Source of the DNA: Candidatus Bathyarchaeota archaeon
GTDB lineage: Archaea > Thermoproteota > Bathyarchaeia > Bathyarchaeales > B26-1
Assembly: GCA_018396795.1 (NCBI GenBank)
Contig: JAGTRH010000077.1
Coordinates: 1-6,545, forward strand
DNA length: 6,545 nt
Direction of reading: 5' to 3'
This document shows positions 1 through 5,509 of this stretch, piece by piece. The notes below the pieces were generated by a model. That model made no database searches, was not told the origin of the DNA, and was given only the letters and a program-made list of their open reading frames with translations. A program made the translations under genes and the position numbers. How positions within the stretch are numbered: the first letter of the stretch is position 1; each line of letters opens with the position of its first letter.

Positions 1-2
1 CA

Positions 3-731
3 ATTTTTGGAGCGGAATTGGGGGCTCAAGCAATAGAATACTTTGAAAAAATCAATGTGCAACATTTAAACACCCTGATAAGCTTAATTTACATCGCAAT
101 TTTAACTTTCACGTCAGCCTACATGATTTACGAGGCCTCCAAACCTAGAAATAAAAAATTTTCTACTGGAAGAGGACTGTCTGTAAGCAAAGTTTTTAAT
201 CTTAAAATTCCACCTATGATTACTTTATCGCAGCCTAACATCGCACCGAAGTCTCTCTGGGCGATGATTCTGCTTGGCTTATTTACCGGCCTCTTCTCCG
301 GTTTCCTGGGAGCTGGTGGGGGCTTTATTCTTGTCCCATCATTGATTTATCTTATTGGCTGTAAGCCAGCCGTAGCTGCTGGAACAAGCATATTCGAGAT
401 ATTTTTAAGCTGCATGTTCGCCTCAGCATCCCATGCAATTAAGGGAAATGTTGATGCTTCGTTAGCGATTTTAATGTTCGTAGGTTCCTTTGTGGGTTTG
501 CAGATCGGCATTTTAGCTACGAAATACGTAAAAGAGAAGAATTTTAAGATAGCATTTGGATTATGCCTTGGATTTACGTCTTTAAGTGTTATTTTGAAGA
601 TGGCCGCATGGGCTTCTAAAACAGACGTCCTTTACTCGCTCTCTCAAACGATAATATTTATGGCAACATTTTTAACAGCCCTATTGATCATAGTGCTAAC
701 TTTACAAGCAAAATATCAGGTTAGATCCTAA
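3..731 (+). CDS. TauE/SafE-family membrane transporter, 5'-partial
   Basis: This is probably a sulfite/sulfonate-type anion exporter or a related permease of the TauE/SafE (DUF81) family in the cytoplasmic membrane. The frame is open to the window edge, so the TTG at 18 is not the real start. The residues before it (IFGAE) continue a family-like GA..GA stretch, and the N-terminal repeat lies outside. The visible 242 residues show about six hydrophobic segments. A polar loop (roughly residues 45-80) separates the halves. After it comes the second-repeat signature, a glycine-rich G..GFLGAGGGFILVP motif, followed by AAGTS. Both are typical of the family. It ends in TAA at 729-731. The substrate cannot be read from sequence; many archaeal members are uncharacterised. 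It is co-oriented with the small gene at 823, but a 91-bp spacer with its own promoter-like elements suggests separate transcription. No functional tie to the hydrogenase operon is visible. Confidence 0.85.
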   Translation: MFGAELGAQAIEYFEKINVQHLNTLISLIYIAILTFTSAYMIYEASKPRNKKFSTGRGLSVSKVFNLKIPPMITLSQPNIAPKSLWAMILLGLFTGLFSGFLGAGGGFILVPSLIYLIGCKPAVAAGTSIFEIFLSCMFASASHAIKGNVDASLAILMFVGSFVGLQIGILATKYVKEKNFKIAFGLCLGFTSLSVILKMAAWASKTDVLYSLSQTIIFMATFLTALLIIVLTLQAKYQVRS

Positions 732-733
732 AG

Positions 734-743
734 TTATATATTA
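734..743 (+). promoter_or_regulatory. Upstream TATA-like element
   Basis: The sequence TTATATATTA lies just after the transporter stop codon. It resembles an archaeal TATA box and could drive the 823 gene with a leader of about 55-60 nt. The TTTAAA at 770-775 is the better-placed alternative. This is a pattern match only, in AT-rich DNA. Confidence 0.25.
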
Positions 744-769
744 GCGAAACAATCATTAAATTAACGGCA

Positions 770-775
770 TTTAAA
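770..775 (+). promoter_or_regulatory. Candidate TATA box for the 823 gene
   Basis: TTTAAA lies about 50 nt before the ATG at 823. An archaeal start site about 25 nt downstream would fall near 797-800. That leaves a short leader containing the ribosome binding site at 806-813. GGCA and TGCC flank the element as a small inverted repeat (766-769 and 778-781). Assignment is by spacing and composition only. Confidence 0.4.
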
Positions 776-778
776 GTT

Positions 779-791
779 GCCTAAGTTAGGC
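779..791. promoter_or_regulatory. 13-bp perfect palindrome, possible operator
   Basis: GCCTAA-G-TTAGGC is a perfect inverted repeat with 6-bp arms and a 1-bp centre. It lies between the candidate TATA element (770-775) and the expected transcription start (about 797-800). In archaea, repressors often block polymerase or TFB at this position. The adjacent GGCA/TGCC pair extends the symmetry. It could instead be a weak hairpin in the 3' region of the upstream transporter gene, but no T-run follows it. The regulator, if any, is unknown. Confidence 0.4.
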
Positions 792-822
792 ATAATCTAA
801 TTTAAGAGGGTGAATGTAGACA

Positions 823-1206
823 ATGTTTAAAAACAAATCTTCTGAGATTTTGTCAAAATGGTTAACATCAATGTTTCCAACAAGCATAATCCGCTCTGAA
901 GAAAAAAGGATTGAAGTATACGAAGTGGAAGATAGTTACAGTATAGGATATAGGATGGCGTACTGCATAATTCCCTGCTCAGTTGAATGCAGCGAGGAAC
1001 TTTCAGAATGCTATAAAAATGTGGGGCAATGCTTAATTTGCTGTGTCGAGAATGGTTTCATCCCAACGTATATTGCAGTTCCAGAGAGCTGCCCTCGAAT
1101 GAAAAGATTGGAGAGAACGTTAGGTGCAGCGAATCTGCCAATGGGGCTAATTACTATAAGCCAAAGCGGCGAAGTAAAAGTTGCAGTGAAACCACATTTG
1201 CCCTAA
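823..1206 (+). CDS. Cysteine-rich hypothetical protein, 127 aa
   Basis: I do not recognise this family with confidence. The ATG at 823 is preceded by a good ribosome binding site (GAGGGTGA, 806-813, 9 nt upstream). The in-frame ATG at 814 is followed at once by TAG, which fixes the start at 823. The protein is soluble, with no signal peptide or membrane segment. It has eight cysteines in 127 residues, seven of them between 48 and 74 (C48, C52, C56, C63, C70, C73, C74), plus C90. The C-terminal half reads like an alpha/beta domain: VGQC at 67-70, PTYIAVPES at 81-89, and LPMGLITIS at 105-113 before a short strand. The E..., VE.SE and GQ elements faintly resemble PD-(D/E)XK nuclease-like folds, but I would not assign that. 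The cysteines might bind metal or an Fe-S cluster. It converges on the hydrogenase operon, with 41 bp between the stop codons. Confidence 0.7.
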   Translation: MFKNKSSEILSKWLTSMFPTSIIRSEEKRIEVYEVEDSYSIGYRMAYCIIPCSVECSEELSECYKNVGQCLICCVENGFIPTYIAVPESCPRMKRLERTLGAANLPMGLITISQSGEVKVAVKPHLP

Positions 1207-1213
1207 AAGCACT

Positions 1214-1220
1214 AAAAAAA
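1214..1220 (-). terminator. T7 tract ending the hydrogenase operon
   Basis: On the minus strand a run of seven T lies about 27 nt after the stop codon of the last operon gene (TAG, 1250-1248). Archaeal intrinsic terminators are often simple U-runs without a strong hairpin, and none is obvious here. The position between convergent genes fits a transcript end. It implies that no further hydrogenase subunits follow on this transcript. Confidence 0.5.
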
Positions 1221-1247
1221 TGTTGGAGAATTACGGACGAAACTTAA

Positions 1248-2144
1248 CTAGGATCCTCGAGCTTTAGCCGATAACTTGGCAAGCGTCTTTTTAGCATTTC
1301 TCACATTCATTATTTCTCTTCGGCATTTCAAGCAAACTTTCATCGCATCTAAGATTTCATCCTTAAATTCCCTGTATTTTGGAACTTTCTCCTCAATTAT
1401 GCGCTTTAGCGCCCAATCTATCTGAGGCTGCGGGAAGAAGAATACTCCGCACGATGCGCACTCAAGCAGGTTAACGTCGTTCGTAACGTAAGTTGTTCCC
1501 CGATTATTGGTTAAAAGGTAATATTCACTTGTAAGTCTTATTGCCTGCGTCGGGCATTCATCCTGGCAGAAGGCGCAGAATGAACAGTGCCCATAATTAA
1601 TTCTTACCACTCTTTTTTCGCTTTCGTCAATTATGTCTATGGCATCTGAGCTGCAGACTTGGGCGCAGGCGCCGCATCCAATACACTTATCACGGTCAAA
1701 TTCATGTTTGCCCCTAAAGCCCTCCGGCGCTGCCCAGTAATCCTCCTTCTCCTCAAGTTTAGCGCCAAGTATGTGCGCAACAGCCTTAACTATAGCTTGG
1801 GGTCTAGGTGGACAGCCTGGAACATAGAAGTTAACTGGGACTATTTTATCCGGCGGTCCAACCATCGGGTAGCCCCTATCAAATATTTCCTTCGTTAGCG
1901 CGCAGTTTCCCACCGCAATCACTATTTTCGGCGGGTTAACCTTTTCATACACTTTTATAAGCTCCTCTCTTCCCTTAATGTTAACTCCGCCAGTTAAAAT
2001 CAGAACGTTCGCTTCCTCAGGGTTTGAGACAACTTCAACATTTAACTCAGCAAGCCTATAGCGTGGAACTAGGCATTCTAGAACCTGCACATCGCAACCA
2101 TTACATCCAGCTGATAGGAAACGATAAACCGATATCTTACCCAT
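1248..2144 (-). CDS. Group 4-type [NiFe]-hydrogenase small subunit fused to NuoI-like ferredoxin
   Basis: This 298-residue fusion passes electrons between the Ni-Fe subunit and its partners. Residues 1-125 form a NuoB/HycG/EchC-like domain. Its proximal [4Fe-4S] ligands are C14 and C17 (CNGCD, the hydrogenase CxxC pattern rather than the tandem Cys of complex I), C81 (GNC) and C111 (PGCPPRP). Residues 148-205 are a NuoI/HycF-like 2[4Fe-4S] domain (C154, C157, C160, C164 and C187, C190, C193, C197). The tail carries two more pairs, C229/C232 (CASCG) and C271/C274 (CLKC), reminiscent of the HycF C-terminus and perhaps binding zinc or another cluster. I chose ATG at 2144 because AGGAGGTGA (2149-2157) lies 4 nt upstream and the family sequence begins there. 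The 29 codons open upstream overlap the large-subunit gene and look non-coding. It is the last gene of the operon, 11 nt after the large-subunit stop. Confidence 0.93.
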   Translation of the reverse strand: MGKISVYRFLSAGCNGCDVQVLECLVPRYRLAELNVEVVSNPEEANVLILTGGVNIKGREELIKVYEKVNPPKIVIAVGNCALTKEIFDRGYPMVGPPDKIVPVNFYVPGCPPRPQAIVKAVAHILGAKLEEKEDYWAAPEGFRGKHEFDRDKCIGCGACAQVCSSDAIDIIDESEKRVVRINYGHCSFCAFCQDECPTQAIRLTSEYYLLTNNRGTTYVTNDVNLLECASCGVFFFPQPQIDWALKRIIEEKVPKYREFKDEILDAMKVCLKCRREIMNVRNAKKTLAKLSAKARGS

Positions 2145-2148
2145 TCTT

Positions 2149-2157
2149 TCACCTCCT
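2149..2157 (-). promoter_or_regulatory. Strong ribosome binding site that sets the small-subunit start
   Basis: AGGAGGTGA on the minus strand overlaps the TAG stop of the large-subunit gene (2158-2156) and sits 4 nt before the ATG at 2144. It rules out the upstream in-frame ATG at 2231 and suggests translational coupling of the two hydrogenase subunits. Confidence 0.85.
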
Positions 2158-3283
2158 ATTTCAGGCAGATGCGATTTCTCCCGCCAGTTTTCACATCCAC
2201 CACCGTCACACGGTCTGTGCAGGCGAAGCATGGATCTATACTTTCAATGATGACTCTGGCATTTTCAAGAGTCTCCCCTCGGAGCATTTCAAGTATGGCG
2301 AAGTTATTGGCGAATGAGGGGGTTCTAACCTTAACCCTTTCAGGCATTGTTGTTCCATTAGACCTAATATAGTAGACTAGTTCACCGCGTGGGGCCTCCG
2401 TCCTTCCAAATTCCTCACCGATCTTCGGCTCCTTATGCTTAGCGACTATTTCGCCAGACGGCAAATTGTCAAGCGCCTGCTCAATTATCTTCATACTTTC
2501 ATAGGTCTCCCTAGCCCTAACGAGGGCCTTAGCGCGCACGTCACCATCATTTTCAACTATAACTTCAAAGTCAAGCTCGCCATAAGCAGCGTATGGATCG
2601 TCCTTTCTAATATCGCTGGCTATTCCGGAGCCTCTAAGCGTAGGTCCAACGGCGCCCACCTCCAGGGCCTTCTCTCTAGGCAGCACGCCAACCCCCTTCG
2701 TTTTTCTGGTGAAATCGCCATTATCGTTTAGAAGCCCCACTATGTAGTCTGATAGGGGCTTACTCTCATTTAGGAATCGACGTATTTTCTCGGCTTTTTC
2801 AGGTGTTATGTCCCTTCGGACGCCGCCGATAGTGTTTATCAAATAGTTCATTCTATTGCCAGTCAGATACTCAAGCAGATCCTGAACTCTCTCCCTTTCA
2901 ACCATTATTTTCAGAAACGCTTTATGCTCATCTAAACTATGGGCTAATATACCGAACCATAAGTAGTGGCTATGCAAACGCTCAAGCTCCATATAAACGC
3001 AGCGGAGATATTTTGCACGCTCAGGAACTTCAATATTCATCAATTTCTCAACTGTTTGCGCATAACAAAGCGTATGGACGCCGGAGCATATCCCGCATAT
3101 CCTTTCAGCAAGGGCTAGATTCTGCATGTAAGTTTTCGTCGTGAATAATTTCTCTATGCCCCTATGCATATAGCCGAGTTCTATCCTAGCATCAATTATT
3201 TTGTTTCCTTCAACGAGGAGTTCAAATCGCTCCGGTTCGACAAGTTGCGGCCTATATGGACCAATATATACTGTTTCAGGCAT
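2156..3283 (-). CDS. Group 4-type [NiFe]-hydrogenase large (catalytic) subunit
   Basis: This is the active-site subunit for H2 oxidation or proton reduction. It is homologous to NuoD and to the C-terminal part of HycE. All four Ni/Fe ligand cysteines are present: the N-terminal L1 motif R61-I-C63-G-I-C66 with H70 after it, and the C-terminal L2 motif D350-P-C352-F-A-C355-T-D-R358. This marks a hydrogenase rather than a quinone-reducing complex I subunit, which lacks them. Other family blocks are GYMHRGIEKL (38-46), ELERLHSH (99-106) and TGNR (141-144). Length 375 aa is normal. The 17 residues after R358 match the position of the peptide that an HycI-type protease removes from E. coli HycE, so maturation by cleavage is likely. 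The ATG at 3283 directly abuts the HdrB-like stop codon, and its ribosome binding site lies within that gene's end. The NuoC part, fused in E. coli HycE, is a separate gene here. Confidence 0.95.
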   Translation of the reverse strand: MPETVYIGPYRPQLVEPERFELLVEGNKIIDARIELGYMHRGIEKLFTTKTYMQNLALAERICGICSGVHTLCYAQTVEKLMNIEVPERAKYLRCVYMELERLHSHYLWFGILAHSLDEHKAFLKIMVERERVQDLLEYLTGNRMNYLINTIGGVRRDITPEKAEKIRRFLNESKPLSDYIVGLLNDNGDFTRKTKGVGVLPREKALEVGAVGPTLRGSGIASDIRKDDPYAAYGELDFEVIVENDGDVRAKALVRARETYESMKIIEQALDNLPSGEIVAKHKEPKIGEEFGRTEAPRGELVYYIRSNGTTMPERVKVRTPSFANNFAILEMLRGETLENARVIIESIDPCFACTDRVTVVDVKTGGRNRICLK

Positions 3284-4162
3284 TTAGCTCACCTCCAATA
3301 CTTTTTGAACTAATTGTTGAACTGGGCTTCTATGAAGCTCAAGATGCAGATCCCTATGTGGCACGCCGAAAGATAATGCCAAAAGTTCCATCAGATTTAT
3401 GCACGGCATATTAAATTGGAAGCCATGAGGCCTAAGCATAACCTGGCCCATTTCAAACTGTATCATGCATGCTGGACATATTGTAAGTATGGCTTCCGCA
3501 CCTTTACTCCTCATGCGGCTTAATTTTGGAAGCAGCCTGTGCTTTAGGGAGAATTCTTCATCAGCCTGCATGCTTGGGTATCCGCAACATAATCGTTCAA
3601 GCTCGTAGTCAACTATGTCTACACCAGTTTGCATTACTATTTCCCTCATCATGTTTGGTTTACGAGTTATATCTGAAACTTTATATTCTCGGTATAGATG
3701 GCAACCATAATGTAATGCAACACGAACCTTCAAGGGTTTAGTAACATGCTCCCTAATGCCGTCCAGTCCTATGTCCTCATATAGGGCTTCAACGATGTGC
3801 TTCACATTCACCTTTCCCGCATATTCTCTGCCATAATGTCTCAGAACCCCATTCACCTTACTTCTCTTTTCAGCATCATGCTTAAGAACCTCATTTGCCT
3901 CAGCTAATGTTTCATAGCAACCATTGCATAGGGTCAGCATGTCAAGCCCAAGATCCTCGGCAAGCGTGAGGTTTCTTGCAGATGTCGCCAGCGCAGCTGC
4001 TTCATCCAGCAGCCTTGATACAACAGGTTCTGGACAACATGAATAGCCAAGTAGGTCAACGGCCTCAAGCCCCAAGATATTAAAAACCCTCCTAGAGGCT
4101 ATTTCTATGCTTGGAAGGCGCATTGGAATCTGACAGCCTAAGAAGAGAGCATACTTAACCAC
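3284..4162 (-). CDS. hdrB: HdrB-like protein with two CCG non-cubane cluster domains
   Basis: This is a homologue of heterodisulfide reductase subunit B, which in methanogens holds two non-cubane [4Fe-4S] clusters that cleave the CoM-S-S-CoB disulfide. Both CCG motifs are intact: C10, C42-C43, C79-x2-C82 and C154, C192-C193, C229-x2-C232. The spacings (31/35 and 37/35 intervening residues) fit the family pattern. Family stretches such as YALFLGC (4-10), LCNGCY (78-83) and HYGCH (151-155) are clear. I start at GTG 4162, giving 292 aa: GAGGGTGG (4168-4175) is 5 nt upstream, and the product then starts like methanogen HdrB. A GTG at 4171 lies inside that site. No hdrA or stand-alone hdrC is present. 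The gene lies between NuoC and NuoD homologues with 16-nt and 0-nt gaps, so it is probably a subunit of the hydrogenase complex. The real disulfide or thiol substrate is unknown. Confidence 0.92.
   Translation of the reverse strand: MVKYALFLGCQIPMRLPSIEIASRRVFNILGLEAVDLLGYSCCPEPVVSRLLDEAAALATSARNLTLAEDLGLDMLTLCNGCYETLAEANEVLKHDAEKRSKVNGVLRHYGREYAGKVNVKHIVEALYEDIGLDGIREHVTKPLKVRVALHYGCHLYREYKVSDITRKPNMMREIVMQTGVDIVDYELERLCCGYPSMQADEEFSLKHRLLPKLSRMRSKGAEAILTICPACMIQFEMGQVMLRPHGFQFNMPCINLMELLALSFGVPHRDLHLELHRSPVQQLVQKVLEVS
3288..3296 (-). promoter_or_regulatory. Ribosome binding site inside the end of hdrB
   Basis: GGAGGTGAG on the minus strand encodes part of the last codons of the HdrB-like gene and serves the large-subunit ATG at 3283, which directly follows the TAA (3286-3284). 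The arrangement suggests coupled, near-stoichiometric synthesis of the two proteins. Confidence 0.8.
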
Positions 4163-4167
4163 ATCGC

Positions 4168-4175
4168 CCACCCTC
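4168..4175 (-). promoter_or_regulatory. Ribosome binding site that decides the hdrB start
   Basis: GAGGGTGG on the minus strand is 5 nt before GTG 4162 and overlaps the alternative GTG at 4171. It therefore favours the shorter 292-residue product. Confidence 0.65.
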
Positions 4176-4178
4176 TGA

Positions 4179-4859
4179 TTATTTATACCTCAACCTCTTC
4201 TTCTCCCAATCAAAACCAGCCTTTTCATCTAAACCTACGTCTTTGATTATCCCATGAAACTCATGCATGGCACCTTCATCTGTGAACGTGAACGCTGGAG
4301 ATTTCGGCAGACCTGCCTCCTCCCGCTTCCTCTGTATAAAGGATGATATGGGTGCAACGCAGCCGCTTGATATCAGGGCTTCGGCAACAGGCCTAGCCTG
4401 AGGTGGAAGGGCACCTTCAAAGGTCTTTCTTAATGGGCGTTTATCATCAGGCCAGTCTTTCGTGAGCACTAAGCCATGTTCAGGCTGAGGATGACTCAAA
4501 AGTTTTACGCCGAATAGATCAGAGATTTCCCTTTCGATCAGGTTTGCCGCCGGAATCATATCCGATATGGATTCTAACGTGTTATCTTCCTTCGGTTTTG
4601 TAACCCTGAATGTTAAAACCACGCTATCTACATGAAAGTGATATAAATACTCCATGTCTAAGCCGCTGTCAACGGCTGATATAGTTATGAAGCGGAGCAT
4701 TTTATAGCGCTTCTTTATGGCTTGAACAGCATCTCTAAAAGCCTCCGGCTTTACCCTTATGAAAATCCTCCTCTCACGTTGCTTATGGGCTTCGATGAGA
4801 CTCTCGCTAATCTCCTCCCTAACGCAGTTAACTATATCATCTTCTAGGCTTATAGCCAT
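4179..4859 (-). CDS. NuoC-like (30-kDa) hydrogenase/complex I subunit
   Basis: This structural subunit packs against the NuoD-like large subunit in complex I and in group 4 hydrogenases, and corresponds to the N-terminal part of E. coli HycE. It has no metal ligands. The diagnostic block is clear: E109-R-E-I-S-D-LFGV (to 118), H123-P, DWP (135-137) and PLRKTF (142-147). About 80 residues follow the PLRK motif, including a charged segment and an F/W-containing end (FDWEKKRLRYK). This is a longer tail than the minimal domain and might be a docking surface for the HdrB-like or ferredoxin subunit (inference). The ATG at 4859 directly follows the ferredoxin TAA; a GGAGG (4871-4875) lies 11 nt upstream. 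The protein is soluble, with no membrane segment. Confidence 0.92.
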   Translation of the reverse strand: MAISLEDDIVNCVREEISESLIEAHKQRERRIFIRVKPEAFRDAVQAIKKRYKMLRFITISAVDSGLDMEYLYHFHVDSVVLTFRVTKPKEDNTLESISDMIPAANLIEREISDLFGVKLLSHPQPEHGLVLTKDWPDDKRPLRKTFEGALPPQARPVAEALISSGCVAPISSFIQRKREEAGLPKSPAFTFTDEGAMHEFHGIIKDVGLDEKAGFDWEKKRLRYK

Positions 4860-5357
4860 TTACACATCCGCCTCCAAATAATGTTTAGCATTAAATTCCC
4901 AAGCCTCCCTTCTGACCGCAACCTTTATCGCCTGAGGTGAACAGAATTTTGCGCATTGAGGGTCGCCATCGCAAAAGTCACATTTCATGGCTACGTGAGA
5001 GTCTATGTTAAACCATGGAGCTGAAAGGGGACAGGCAACGGTGCATGTTTGGCATCCTATGCATTTCATCGGATTTATTTTAACCCAGCCGGTTTTTTCA
5101 TCCTTCACTAAGGCCTCTTTTGGGCATGCGGCCACGCAGAGCGGTTCATCGCAGTGTTGGCAATAAACCGCCTCAAACTCGCCATTTTTCTCATCGAACT
5201 GCACGTGTAGATGGGCTTTGTTGAAGTCAAATCGTTTAAAGTGATAATATGAGCATGCTATTTCGCAGAAAAGGCATCCGGTGCACCTTGATGGGTCATA
5301 TAAGAGAACTTTTTGTTCTTCAACATTTAGTTGGCTCAAGATCTTTCCCTCAAACAT
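4860..5357 (-). CDS. Polyferredoxin, four [4Fe-4S] clusters (HycB/CooF/DmsB-like)
   Basis: This electron-transfer subunit is the first gene of the hydrogenase operon. Sixteen cysteines form four complete cluster motifs: C25/28/31/35, C66/69/74/78, C99/102/105/109 and C126/129/135/139. That arrangement is typical of the HycB, CooF and DmsB family, which links a hydrogenase to another oxidoreductase such as formate dehydrogenase, CO dehydrogenase or an aldehyde oxidoreductase. None of those partner enzymes is in the window. There is no signal peptide, so it is cytoplasmic. The start is less certain than elsewhere: ATG 5357 has no Shine-Dalgarno upstream, whereas GAGGGA within codons 3-4 is spaced to serve a TTG at codon 7 (5339). 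Either choice keeps all clusters. The stop TAA abuts the NuoC-like ATG. Confidence 0.93.
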   Translation of the reverse strand: MFEGKILSQLNVEEQKVLLYDPSRCTGCLFCEIACSYYHFKRFDFNKAHLHVQFDEKNGEFEAVYCQHCDEPLCVAACPKEALVKDEKTGWVKINPMKCIGCQTCTVACPLSAPWFNIDSHVAMKCDFCDGDPQCAKFCSPQAIKVAVRREAWEFNAKHYLEADV

Positions 5358-5407
5358 TTTAGATTAGGTATAATTTAAGGAATCAGTATTTAGATTTTTC
5401 TCTAAAA

Positions 5408-5415
5408 AATTTATA
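5408..5415 (-). promoter_or_regulatory. Candidate TATA box of the hydrogenase operon
   Basis: On the minus strand, TATAAATT lies about 50 nt before the polyferredoxin ATG (5357), giving an expected start near 5385. It sits within an imperfect 19-bp palindrome (5400-5418, CTCTA...TAGAG ends). TTAAATTATA at 5369-5378 is an alternative that would suit a short leader to the TTG at 5339. The choice rests on composition and spacing in AT-rich DNA. Confidence 0.4.
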
Positions 5416-5509
5416 GAGGTATTTGCCCTATTCCACTACTTTGAAATTTAATTTATATTTGAAGTATATGTAGTAAGAAAACTCTTAAATAGATCTACTT
5501 CCACTCAAG

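Noticed and set aside
1029..1247. 72-codon open frame on the plus strand overlapping the cysteine-rich gene.
   Set aside because: It lies in another frame of the better-supported 823-1206 gene, has no ribosome binding site, and its product shows no family features.
1251..1261. Overlapping BamHI and XhoI sites (GGATCC/CTCGAG) at the end of the small-subunit gene, resembling a vector polylinker.
   Set aside because: The bases encode the natural C-terminal residues in frame up to the stop, no other linker sites adjoin, and both flanks are archaeal-like. Chance is the simplest reading.
2145..2231. 29-residue N-terminal extension of the hydrogenase small subunit.
   Set aside because: It overlaps the large-subunit coding end in another frame. 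A strong ribosome binding site directly precedes the ATG at 2144, where family similarity begins.
1659..2731. Several plus-strand open frames of 67-98 codons across the hydrogenase genes.
   Set aside because: They are antisense to strongly supported hydrogenase genes and their products show no recognisable domains.
5431..5505. Direct repeat TTCCACT at 5431-5437 and 5499-5505 in the divergent spacer.
   Set aside because: A single 7-base match in about 200 bp is expected by chance, and the flanks do not extend the similarity.
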